Below, piece by piece: positions 8,487 through 15,024 of a DNA stretch of 15,794 bases (position 1 is the stretch's first letter; each line of letters begins with the position of its first letter). The notes beneath the pieces are model-generated. The model did not search any database, was not told the origin of the DNA, and saw only the letters and a list, made by a program, of their open reading frames with translations. The translations under genes and the position numbers were made by a program. This DNA is from CAWUJT01 sp963922715 (GTDB taxonomy: Bacteria > Pseudomonadota > Alphaproteobacteria > Rhodobacterales > Rhodobacteraceae). The DNA lies in NCBI GenBank assembly GCA_963922715.1, contig CAWUJT010000054.1, forward strand, positions 1 to 15,794. Reading direction: 5' to 3'.

Positions 8487-8791
8487 TGTTCACACTCAGA
8501 ACCAAGCAGTGTATTTCCAAACCAGTATTCAAAGCGCCAAGAATGACCCGAGAACTGTTAGTGAAAATTCAATTTCGCTCATTTTTACCTCTTTTGGTTT
8601 TGTGGCGTAATTTTGCATTCATCGGCAACTTTCCTCGTACGCCTGTAATTTGTGCCGTCGACAATTTGTTGGGGGAACCTTTCGTTTCAACGCAGTGTTC
8701 CATTGGGTTTTTCGAATATTTTCAGATCTTTAGAAAATTTGACCGAGATTCGGAAAGGGTCATGAAACATAAAGCGATGGGGACGCTCTGA
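8486..8791 (+). CDS. small ORF of unknown function inserted between ureB and ureC
   Basis: A 101-residue ORF starting at ATG 8486 (a GTG at 8483 is also in frame), with GGGAG at 8474-8478 seven bases upstream. It is joined to ureB and to ureC by one-base TGATG overlaps. The predicted protein is basic, rich in Phe and Cys and contains a weak hydrophobic patch (SFLPLLVL); I recognise no family. Hand-counted GC over 8521-8760 is about 41%, below the conserved urease coding stretches. The final codons (KAMGTL) resemble the ureB tail (KVMGAL). It may be a real lineage-specific gene, or a neutral insert kept open by the need to couple ureC translation. Its open frame and site spacing support translation; its function is unknown. 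Confidence 0.5.
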   Translation: MFTLRTKQCISKPVFKAPRMTRELLVKIQFRSFLPLLVLWRNFAFIGNFPRTPVICAVDNLLGEPFVSTQCSIGFFEYFQIFRKFDRDSERVMKHKAMGTL

Positions 8792-10500
8792 TGCCAGCTA
8801 AAATCTCCCGCGCGACTTATGCCGACATGTACGGCCCAACCACGGGCGACAAGGTCCGCCTCGCTGATACCGAGCTATTCATTGAAGTTGAAAAAGACCT
8901 AACCACCTATGGCGAAGAGGTCAAATTCGGTGGTGGCAAAGTCATTCGCGACGGAATGGGGCAGTCCCAAGTCACCCGCGCTGGCGGCGCGGTGGATACG
9001 GTCATCACCAACGTCCTAGTCATAGATCACACCGGTATCTTTAAGGCAGATATCGGCCTGAAAAATGGGCGCATCGTGGGTATCGGTAAGGCCGGCAACC
9101 CAGATACACAACCGGGCGTTAATATCATCATTGGACCAGGGACAGAGGCGATTGCGGGCGAAGGTAAAATCCTCACCGCTGGCGGGTTTGATGCGCATAT
9201 TCATTTCATCTGTCCGCAGCAGGTGGATGACGCGCTCCATTCTGGTTTAACAACGATGTTGGGTGGGGGCACAGGACCTGCACATGGCACGCTGGCCACG
9301 ACCTGCACGCCTGGGCCATGGCATATCAGCCGCATGCTCCAAGCGCTTGATGGCCTGCCAATGAATTTCGGTCTGTCTTGCAAAGGCAATGCCAGCCAAC
9401 CAGCCGCGCTTGTTGAAATGGTCAATGCAGGCGCTTGTGCGATGAAACTTCATGAAGATTGGGGCACAACACCTGCCGCCATCGATTGCTGCCTTTCAGT
9501 GGCCGATGATATGGACGTCCAAGTGATGATCCACACGGACACACTGAATGAAAGTGGGTTTGTCGAAAACACGGTCGCGGCCATGAAAGGCCGAACGATC
9601 CATGCCTTCCATACCGAAGGCGCAGGTGGTGGGCATGCGCCCGACATCATCAAAGTCTGTGGAGAGGCGCATGTGATCCCCTCTTCCACCAATCCGACGC
9701 GGCCATACACAGTCAATACACTCGAAGAGCATTTGGATATGCTGATGGTCTGCCATCACCTTGATAAATCTATTCCTGAAGATGTGGCCTTCGCTGAAAG
9801 CCGGATCCGCAAAGAAACAATCGCTGCAGAGGATATCCTGCATGATATGGGTGCGTTCAGTATTATTGCCTCCGACAGTCAGGCCATGGGGCGTGTTGGT
9901 GAAGTGGTCATTCGGACATGGCAAACTGCGCATAAGATGAAAGTACAGCGTGGACGTTTACCGGAAGAAACAGGCGAAAATGATAATTTCCGCGTGCGCC
10001 GCTATATTGCAAAATACACGATCAATCCGGCTATCGCGCATGGGATCAGTCACGAAATTGGCTCAATTGAAATTGGCAAACGCGCCGACTTGGTTCTATG
10101 GAATACAGCTTTTTTCGGCGTGAAGCCAGAAATGGTTCTGATTGGGGGAACAATTGCATGTGCGCAAATGGGCGATCCCAATGCCTCTATCCCCACACCG
10201 CAACCGGTTTATACGCGCCCAATGTTCGGGGCCTTTGGACGGTCACTTGAAAATTCTTCGGTGAGTTTTTTATCCGCGGCGGCGCAAGCAGCGGGGATTG
10301 GCGCCGAGATTGGCTTGCGTAAGCAGACAATTGCGGTGCAGAACACGCGCAATATCAGCAAGTCATCCATGAAACTGAATGACGCAATGCCAAAAGTGGA
10401 TGTGGACCCAGAAACCTATGAGGTCCGCGCGGATGGTGAATTGCTAACCTGTGAACCAGCCAAAGAACTGCCCATGGCGCAGCGCTACTTTATGTATTGA
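8791..10500 (+). CDS. ureC: urease alpha subunit UreC (catalytic)
   Basis: The 569-residue catalytic subunit hydrolyses urea to ammonia and carbamate. Nickel ligands and active-site residues are all present: His136 and His138 (FDAHIH), carbamylated Lys219 (CAMKLHEDWG), His248 (VMIHTD), His274 (HAFHTEGAGGGH), flap Cys321 and catalytic His322 (MVCHHLD), and Asp362 (IIASDSQAMGR). These sit two residues later than in the Klebsiella enzyme, and the length is standard. GGGGA at 8779-8783 is a good ribosome binding site inside the preceding ORF. The stop overlaps the ureE ATG by one base. Nothing suggests inactivation. Confidence 0.98.
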   Translation: MPAKISRATYADMYGPTTGDKVRLADTELFIEVEKDLTTYGEEVKFGGGKVIRDGMGQSQVTRAGGAVDTVITNVLVIDHTGIFKADIGLKNGRIVGIGKAGNPDTQPGVNIIIGPGTEAIAGEGKILTAGGFDAHIHFICPQQVDDALHSGLTTMLGGGTGPAHGTLATTCTPGPWHISRMLQALDGLPMNFGLSCKGNASQPAALVEMVNAGACAMKLHEDWGTTPAAIDCCLSVADDMDVQVMIHTDTLNESGFVENTVAAMKGRTIHAFHTEGAGGGHAPDIIKVCGEAHVIPSSTNPTRPYTVNTLEEHLDMLMVCHHLDKSIPEDVAFAESRIRKETIAAEDILHDMGAFSIIASDSQAMGRVGEVVIRTWQTAHKMKVQRGRLPEETGENDNFRVRRYIAKYTINPAIAHGISHEIGSIEIGKRADLVLWNTAFFGVKPEMVLIGGTIACAQMGDPNASIPTPQPVYTRPMFGAFGRSLENSSVSFLSAAAQAAGIGAEIGLRKQTIAVQNTRNISKSSMKLNDAMPKVDVDPETYEVRADGELLTCEPAKELPMAQRYFMY

Positions 10501-10946
10501 TGATCCGCGCACCCGCCATAATCCATAGCCACGAGGAACCCTCTGACATCGTCACGCTGACGTATGAAGCGCGGTTTCGGCGCCGTATTGTCATGACAAC
10601 CGATGGTGGGTTAGAATTCTTGCTTGATCTGCCCAAGGTGACCGATCTGAAACACGGCGATTGCCTTGTCCTTGAGGATGGTCGTCTTATCAAAATTATT
10701 GCCGCTGACGAGCCGCTTTTGAAGATCACAGGCGATGACCCCCAACATCTGACACGTTTGACATGGCACATAGGCAATCGGCACCTGCCCTGTCAAATTG
10801 AGCCCGATCACATCTTGATCGCGCCGGACCCAGTAATCGCTGACATGGTGCGCCACCTAGGTGGGGCAGTCATCGAAGTCACGCAACCTTTCACGCCAGA
10901 AAGCGGTGCCTATGGGCAGGGCCGCACACATTCCCATGAGCATTGA
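10500..10946 (+). CDS. ureE: urease nickel metallochaperone UreE
   Basis: A 148-residue UreE that delivers nickel to the urease assembly complex. The N-terminal half is the peptide-binding-like domain (LTYEARFRRRI, LDLPKVTDLKHGD). The C-terminal half is the metal-binding domain with the conserved WHIGNRH motif, whose His95 is the expected interfacial nickel ligand. The tail is GRTHSHEH with only three histidines, much shorter than the His-rich tail of Klebsiella UreE, so nickel storage by the tail is probably limited. The ATG at 10500 shares its A with the ureC stop; a TTG one codon earlier is less likely. Confidence 0.93.
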   Translation: MIRAPAIIHSHEEPSDIVTLTYEARFRRRIVMTTDGGLEFLLDLPKVTDLKHGDCLVLEDGRLIKIIAADEPLLKITGDDPQHLTRLTWHIGNRHLPCQIEPDHILIAPDPVIADMVRHLGGAVIEVTQPFTPESGAYGQGRTHSHEH

Positions 10947-11559
10947 GGCCCATCGTATCATGGCGTGGCTTTCGCCCAATTTTCCGACTGGAGCCTTCGC
11001 TTACAGCCATGGATTAGAATATGCGATCTATGTACGTGAGATATCGAACGCGGATGAATTGGAAGAGTGGCTGATAAGTTTGCTTCGTCACGGGGCGGGC
11101 TGGAATGATGCGATCTTGCTGTCGCATGCTTATCGCGGGGACAACGTGGCTGATCTCGCATCTGCTTTGGCCGGTTCCAAAGAACGATACCAAGAAACTT
11201 GGGACCAAGGAAAGGCGTTCGCCCGGACGGCACGAGCACTTCTCAATATAGATATTTTGGACGCGCCCTTATCCATTGTATTAGGAACAGCCGCTCGAGA
11301 AGCAGATATAGCTTTAGACGCGTTTCTGCCTATGACCCTTCATGTTTTTGCGGCGAACCTGATATCGGTCGCTGTCAGGCTTGTACCCCTAGGCCAAACC
11401 GAAGGCCAAACGGTGCTTCAAAACCTCTTCCCCGTAATGGATGAAGTTGCAGTAGAAGCAGCAACTGCAACTTTGGATGGCCTTGGCAACTCGTGCATTC
11501 ACGCGGATATTTCCGCTATGAAACATGAAACGATGAGAACACGGATTTTTAGAACATGA
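10936..11559 (+). CDS. ureF: urease accessory protein UreF
   Basis: A 207-residue UreF, which bridges UreD-bound apo-urease and UreG and gates GTP-driven nickel transfer. The start block IMAWLSPNFPTGAFAYSHGLE, with SPNFPTGAF central, is diagnostic, and LISLLRHGAGWNDAILL matches the family middle. The frame is open to 10861, but the ATG at 10936 places the conserved block right after the N-terminus; Met at 10912 is an alternative. The chosen start overlaps the end of ureE by 11 nt and lacks a strong ribosome binding site, so coupling to ureE is likely. The stop overlaps ureG by 4 nt. Confidence 0.9.
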   Translation: MSIEAHRIMAWLSPNFPTGAFAYSHGLEYAIYVREISNADELEEWLISLLRHGAGWNDAILLSHAYRGDNVADLASALAGSKERYQETWDQGKAFARTARALLNIDILDAPLSIVLGTAAREADIALDAFLPMTLHVFAANLISVAVRLVPLGQTEGQTVLQNLFPVMDEVAVEAATATLDGLGNSCIHADISAMKHETMRTRIFRT

Positions 11560-12164
11560 ACGGACCATTGCGCATCGGGATTGGCGGGCCAGTGGGTGCC
11601 GGAAAAACGTCGCTGACCGAGGCGCTTTGCCGCGCCCTTCACCCACACATCAATATGGCCGTTGTGACGAATGATATCTACACATCAGAGGACGCCGAAT
11701 ATCTGATGCGCAAACAAGTCCTGCCTTTGGATCGAATCCGAGGTGTAGAAACAGGCGGGTGTCCTCATACAGCAATCCGTGAAGACGCATCGATTAATTT
11801 GGCTGCGATCGATGATTTGAACAAACAACACCCCAATTTGGATTTAATCCTTATTGAAAGTGGCGGAGATAACCTGGCAGCCACATTTAGCCCTGAATTG
11901 GCGGATCTGACGATCTATGTGATTTCGGTAGCCATGGGAGAAGAAATTCCACGCAAAGGCGGGTTAGGGATCACAAGATCGGATATCTTGGTGATAAATA
12001 AGACAGATCTCGCGCCTTATGTTGAAGTCGATCTGGAGACCATGGCAAAGGATGCAAAAACGCAACGTGGCGATTTACCAACGATTTTTACCAACTTGAA
12101 AACAGGTGTTGGGGTCAAAATCGTCCTTGAAAAGATAAATAAGAAATCCCGTCTTTTTCGCTGA
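11556..12164 (+). CDS. ureG: urease accessory GTPase UreG
   Basis: A 202-residue SIMIBI-class GTPase that powers nickel insertion into urease. The P-loop GPVGAGKTS is at residues 11-19, the nickel-binding Cys69-Pro-His71 lies in GVETGGCPHTAI, ESGGDNL is at 101-107, and the guanine-specificity motif NKTDL is at 148-152. Length is normal. The last ~15 residues (LEKINKKSRLFR) look less like typical UreG tails, but this end is variable in the family. It begins within the ureF stop (ATGA). No GC-rich hairpin with a T-run follows, so the end of the operon transcript is not evident. Confidence 0.96.
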   Translation: MNGPLRIGIGGPVGAGKTSLTEALCRALHPHINMAVVTNDIYTSEDAEYLMRKQVLPLDRIRGVETGGCPHTAIREDASINLAAIDDLNKQHPNLDLILIESGGDNLAATFSPELADLTIYVISVAMGEEIPRKGGLGITRSDILVINKTDLAPYVEVDLETMAKDAKTQRGDLPTIFTNLKTGVGVKIVLEKINKKSRLFR

Positions 12165-12250
12165 ATTAGTCTCGTTGTCAATCAATAGTGTTAATTGCCT
12201 TTGTTTTTGCACTGAATTTTGACCCTGTTGAAGTTTAGATTGCTTTGCGT
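12165..12250. other. AT-rich junction after ureG, boundary with mobile DNA
   Basis: About 85 bp without coding potential. It is AT-rich and holds no convincing terminator. It contains GCACTGAATTTTGACCC, which has the look of an insertion-sequence terminal repeat, but I cannot confirm this and see no partner copy in the window. This is the transition from the intact urease operon to the decaying mobile region. Confidence 0.35.
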
Positions 12251-12391
12251 TTAGTCGGTTTCATATCCGGCAGCCTTGAAGCAGTTGAAGCATTCTTCTT
12301 CTGTGAAGAGATCGCAGACTTGACCGACGGCGTTTCAAAGGTCGTCGTAGGTTCTTGCGGCGGCCTTTCTGATCAGCGTTTTGAGCTTTGA
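12251..12391 (-). pseudogene. 3' remnant of an IS630-type transposase gene
   Basis: Reading the minus strand from 12388 to the TAA at 12251-12253 gives KLKTLIRKAAARTYDDL, a stop, then NAVGQVCDLFTEEECF and NCFKAAGYETD. This is the typical C-terminal end of IS630-family DDE transposases, where the pattern is KLK-L-RKAAART--DLW followed by FT--EC-N-F-AAGY. The in-frame TGA at 12335-12337 (minus strand) stands where Trp is expected, so a TGG to TGA change inactivates even this fragment. Homology stops at about 12391, where the phage portal sequence starts on the other strand. Everything upstream in the transposase gene is missing. Confidence 0.8.
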
Positions 12392-13242
12392 GACCCGCCA
12401 TGCCCTGGCCGTCATTGGCCGGAGCCTTCCCCTACGTGGTGAAGCGGTGTTCTTGATCCATGATAATGCGCTCATTCCATGTAGCGATTGGGACTTGCGC
12501 ACCCGTGACGGGATCCCGACCGCCTATCGGGTGTCTATCTCTGAGGCGGGTGGTGGGCGCACGGAAACTGCCCTTGCAGGCGAGGTGCTGCACATTCGGA
12601 TCGGATGTGATCCGGCAGCTCCCTATTACGGAACTGCACCACTCAAGCGCGCCAGCCTGACCGCCAGCTTTTTGAATGCAGTGGAAAGCGCCTTGGCAGA
12701 TGTTTTTGAGAACGTGCCGCTTGGCTCGCAAGTTGTGCATCTGCCTGAGAGCAATTCGGGGGATATGACCGAGATGCGAGAAACTTTCCGAGGCCGTCGC
12801 GGCTCAGTAATGATTGTCGAAGGTGTTGCCCATGCCGTTGCGGGCAGGATGCACCTAAACGCGGGCAAAGCCCCAGACAATTTATCGCCCGATCTGAGCA
12901 AATCCATGACCAAGGAATCGCTTGTAGCAGCACGGGATGCCATCAATATGGCGTTTGGCGTTCTGCCAAGTCTGGCAAACCCGTCCACAACCGGACCGAT
13001 GGTACGTGAGGCGCAGCGTCACCTTGCACAGTGGGTTTTGCAACCTATTGCAGCCCAGATAGCCGAAAAGAGGCCACCACCAAGCTGGGCGGGACCGTGG
13101 AACTGGACGTGATGCGGTCCTTGCAAGCTTTCGATGCAGGCGCGCGCGGGCCATGGGAGCAATCATCAAAGCCATGGCGAAAGCCAAAAAAGCTGGGATT
13201 GATCCAGGCGCAGCGCTGCAAATCATGGACTGGAAAGAATAG
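12390..13242 (+). pseudogene. HK97-type phage portal protein gene, 5'-truncated and frameshifted
   Basis: The first readable part, 12390-13069, begins ETRHALAVIGRSL then RGEAVFLI and contains GEVLHIRIG...YYGTAPLKRA and AINMAFGVLPSLANPSTTGP, patterns of HK97-family portal proteins that form the ring for DNA packaging. Roughly the first 100 residues of a ~390-residue portal are absent. At the A-run 13066-13069 the frame shifts and continues as EATTKLGGTVELDVMRSLQA. Near 13147-13150 it shifts again and continues as AMGAIIKAMAKAKKAG to IMDWKE and TAG at 13240. Both shifts equal loss of one base. The three parts join into one normal C-terminus, so this is a dead gene rather than three small ones. 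Confidence 0.8.
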
Positions 13243-13356
13243 GCAGGTTGCACCTGGACGTTTCTTTCGCCGCCCAAAGCAACCCCGTTAGTCGGTGAGT
13301 GGGTAAACCCTGACAACGCATGGTCCCTTTTTCCAAACTTCCAGGGGCGCGGCGAT

Positions 13357-13378
13357 GGGGCGAGCGAAAGCTCGCCCC
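13357..13378. terminator. perfect 9-bp GC-rich hairpin with GAAA tetraloop
   Basis: GGGGCGAGC (13357-13365), loop GAAA (13366-13369), GCTCGCCCC (13370-13378). A GNRA loop on a 9-bp GC stem is very stable as RNA. It is followed by AGCCTTTCC, not a T-run, so intrinsic termination is uncertain. It lies between the dead portal gene and the next small gene and could end or protect phage transcripts. Confidence 0.6.
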
Positions 13379-13408
13379 AGCCTTTCCTATAGGCTCAACT
13401 GTGTTTAT

Positions 13409-13630
13409 ATGCCTATCATGGCTACAATGAATGCAGAAATGTATGATGCTTTACGCGCAGCGGGCGCACCCGAAGATAAAGCACGTGCGGCGGCAATCGC
13501 TATTTCAGAGGAAAGCTTGGCGACAAAATCCGATATTGTACGGCTTGGGCGCGAATTTTCTATCGTGAAATGGACACTTGCCCTGGTGATCGCCACAACT
13601 GTGATCCCCCTCATCAGAGATTTTTTATAG
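13409..13630 (+). CDS. small membrane-anchored coiled-coil protein, phage-neighbourhood type
   Basis: About 73 residues from the ATG at 13409 (13418 and 13427 are alternative starts; none has a strong ribosome binding site). The N-terminal part, NAEMYDALRAAGAPEDKARAA, is followed by a charged helix containing SLATKSDIVRL. The C-terminal ~20 residues (WTLALVIATTVIPLIRDFL) form one likely membrane helix. Small helix-plus-anchor proteins with the 'LRAAG-P---A-AAA' pattern are frequent in alphaproteobacterial prophages and mobile regions, but their function is not established. The frame is intact although the flanking genes are broken. The frame extends to 13355 across the hairpin, which is unlikely to be coding. 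Confidence 0.6.
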   Translation: MPIMATMNAEMYDALRAAGAPEDKARAAAIAISEESLATKSDIVRLGREFSIVKWTLALVIATTVIPLIRDFL

Positions 13631-13853
13631 GCACCCGGAAGAGCGCTGTTGATTCGCGTGGCAAATTAGGGCAATAAAGTTTTCTGATCTCAAAACCCGG
13701 ACCGAGATAAACCGCATAACCATTAAAGTGGTTTCCTGTTTACGCAGGAAACGGTTGAAATAATGCGGGCGCTTGGCGGTGTCGGTACTTTGACTGATAT
13801 AGGTCGGGGTGGTGGCGAAATGCAAGAGCCGAAAGGTAAATAAGTCACGCTTG
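13631..13853. other. non-coding stretch with a long imperfect inverted repeat
   Basis: No plausible gene on either strand. The minus-strand open frame here is Arg- and Cys-rich, lacks a family pattern and spans the inverted repeats. The main structure is at 13712-13768: CCGCAT (13712-13717), AACC (13718-13721), GTTTCCTG (13731-13738), loop TTTACG, CAGGAAAC (13745-13752), GGTT (13753-13756), ATGCGG (13763-13768). A 26-codon ORF (13763-13843, MRALGGVGTLTDIG...) is open but unsupported. Confidence 0.5.
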
Positions 13854-13928
13854 TCTCTCGGCAAGTTTCTAACACCCCGGCACCAGTCCGTCACTGGCAT
13901 CGGCCTTAGAAAGCCAAAAACCGAGAGA
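13854..13928 (+). promoter_or_regulatory. 75-nt stem-loop whose 3' arm holds the next gene's ribosome binding site
   Basis: TCTCTCGG (13854-13861) pairs with CCGAGAGA (13921-13928). Inside it TTTCTAA (13866-13872) pairs with TTAGAAA (13906-13912), and at the tip CCAGT (13883-13887) pairs with ACTGG (13893-13897) around CCGTC. All three arms are perfect. The GAGAGA of the right arm is also the purine-rich site 6-7 bases before the ATG at 13935, so the folded RNA would hide it. I do not recognise a known riboswitch or leader class. Confidence 0.55.
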
Positions 13929-13934
13929 AATGAA

Positions 13935-14293
13935 ATGACAACACCACACCTCTCCACCCGCCGCAATGTTAAACAGTAATTCCATTTGCGGCAACTTCCA
14001 TTGTCTTGCCTGCTGCCGCACAGACGACAGGCAAAGATGTAATTCTTGATACTTTACGAGAACTTAAGGGTTGGGAAGGCTGGGAAAATTTCAGCGTCGT
14101 TGCAGCAAAAGCATACGCAAGTTTTTTAATGCGCGAAGCGTTTGGGCTGGATCAGCCAAACCGCGAATATGCCCGATTGCACTTAGAATATCAGGGGCAA
14201 GATTTCGAAAGGTATAAGCACTCCCTGCTTTTTAATCGAAACGTTGCTGACAACAAGGTCTATCGCAGCCCAAAATCAACGAATAGCCTTTAG
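13935..14293 (+). pseudogene. exported protein of unknown function, broken by a frameshift in the signal peptide
   Basis: The ATG at 13935 has a ribosome binding site (GAGAGA) and encodes MTTPHLSTRRNVKQ before TAA at 13977. One frame over, sequence from 13976 reads VIPFAATSIVLPAAAQ and continues in frame through TGKDVILDTLRELKGWEGW to the TAG at 14291. Joined after Lys13, they make an ordinary signal peptide (Arg-Arg, hydrophobic core, AAA-Q cleavage) in front of a ~95-residue mature domain, so loss of one base near 13973-13976 explains the break. A TTG at 14006 could start a leaderless form but has no clear site. The mature part is acidic and aromatic-rich with no family I recognise. Confidence 0.55.
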
Positions 14294-14364
14294 TAAAAAA
14301 CATATTAACAAGTGCCACACGCGCCATTTCTATTGTTAATGCCAATTACCAATAGACAAAATCA
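14294..14364. promoter_or_regulatory. leader of the HTH-like gene with two overlapping inverted repeats
   Basis: ATTAACAA (14304-14311) is complementary to TTGTTAAT (14333-14340). TCTATTG (14329-14335) is complementary to CAATAGA (14350-14356). The two pairs share bases 14333-14335 and so cannot both form. The second ends 8 bases before the ATG at 14365. They could be operator half-sites for the adjacent regulator or alternative RNA folds. Confidence 0.45.
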
Positions 14365-14829
14365 ATGAGTCACAAGTTTCGTACAAAGTCCGCATGCCGG
14401 ATCGCAATGGTTGACCCTCAGCGGTTCAATGAAGACGTGGCCGCAGGTGAATACCCTTGCGCCCCTAAAACCTCGGCGGGTGTTTCCCGCGTGTTCGATC
14501 AATTCGATATCGCTGGTCTTTTTGTTTACGGGCACCTGATGCGGGTTTATGATCATGCCCGCTACAGCAAAAAGGTCGCTTCTATGTATGCCTGTGGTGT
14601 GATGCGTGCTTTACGGGAACGAACCACTACCGATAGTTCTCGTATCGATTTTCCACTGAACGCCTTCTATGATAAGGGCATTCATTGTAACAGTGATGAG
14701 CCCCCTTATTTTGGAGGTCCTAACGACCGCGCTGTTGCGGCAACCATGTCCTTCGATCTCAAAAACATCATGAACGTTGTGCATCAACGCATGGCGGAAG
14801 AGGCCAAAATTTTGGGTGAAGAGGACTAA
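14365..14829 (+). CDS. HTH/MerR-like DNA-binding protein next to integrase, possible excisionase or regulator
   Basis: 154 residues from ATG 14365. The N-terminal ~70 residues (RFNEDVAAGEYPCAPKTSAG, then SRVFDQFDIAGLFVYGHL) resemble the MerR-like helix-turn-helix segment of small regulators often found immediately upstream of tyrosine recombinases in Rhodobacteraceae. The C-terminal part contains a mixed helix ending MAEEAKILGEED. The position before the small ORF and integrase, in the same direction, suggests a regulator or recombination directionality factor; that role is inferred. The frame is intact. A conventional ribosome binding site is not obvious, as the upstream sequence (GACAAAATCA) is A-rich. 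Confidence 0.6.
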   Translation: MSHKFRTKSACRIAMVDPQRFNEDVAAGEYPCAPKTSAGVSRVFDQFDIAGLFVYGHLMRVYDHARYSKKVASMYACGVMRALRERTTTDSSRIDFPLNAFYDKGIHCNSDEPPYFGGPNDRAVAATMSFDLKNIMNVVHQRMAEEAKILGEED

Positions 14830-14832
14830 TCA

Positions 14833-15024
14833 ATGGGCCGTCCATCTGCCCCGTCCATGCCGACTGAGCGCCAAGTGATTGAGGCGCACAAGACAGTGAT
14901 CGCGCTTCACCCAAAGAAGCGCATCAAGTGTATCGGGCCGGATGGCGTTCACTTTGATTATCCTGATAATGAAAATGCTGCATCGGAATGGGATCATTGG
15001 TCATTTTCGGGGGATAGGGTATGA
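14833..15024 (+). CDS. small hypothetical protein between HTH-like gene and integrase
   Basis: 63 residues, starting 3 nt after the preceding stop and overlapping the integrase start by 4 nt (ATGA at 15021-15024). The N-terminus MGRPSAPSMPTERQVIEAHK is followed by KKRIKCIGPDGVHFDYPD and an acidic, Trp-containing tail. No recognised family. The tight coupling to both neighbours supports a real gene of the integrase module; its role may be accessory to recombination, but nothing in the sequence shows this. Confidence 0.55.
   Translation: MGRPSAPSMPTERQVIEAHKTVIALHPKKRIKCIGPDGVHFDYPDNENAASEWDHWSFSGDRV

Noticed and set aside
8308..8610. Plus-strand open frame of 100 codons overlapping ureB
   Set aside because: It lies out of frame inside conserved ureB, has no family pattern, and ends inside the inserted ORF. 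A shadow frame.
12165..12215. Rho-independent terminator after ureG
   Set aside because: Only a 4-bp CAAT/ATTG stem is seen before the T-rich stretch; too weak to call.
13031..13291. 86-codon plus-strand ORF after the portal fragment
   Set aside because: Its middle continues the portal protein after a frameshift, and its end is out-of-frame portal sequence; part of one pseudogene, not a gene.
12882..13316. 144-codon minus-strand open frame opposite the portal gene
   Set aside because: Antisense to a recognisable portal sequence, with no domain of its own.
13731..13930. CRISPR array or integron attC site
   Set aside because: The repeats are inverted and nested, not regularly spaced direct repeats, and the attC core GTTRRRY/RYYYAAC pairing is not present.
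13625..13966. 113-codon minus-strand open frame in the gene-free stretch
   Set aside because: It crosses both inverted-repeat structures, has no recognisable domain or ribosome site, and its start overlaps the ribosome site of the opposite-strand gene.
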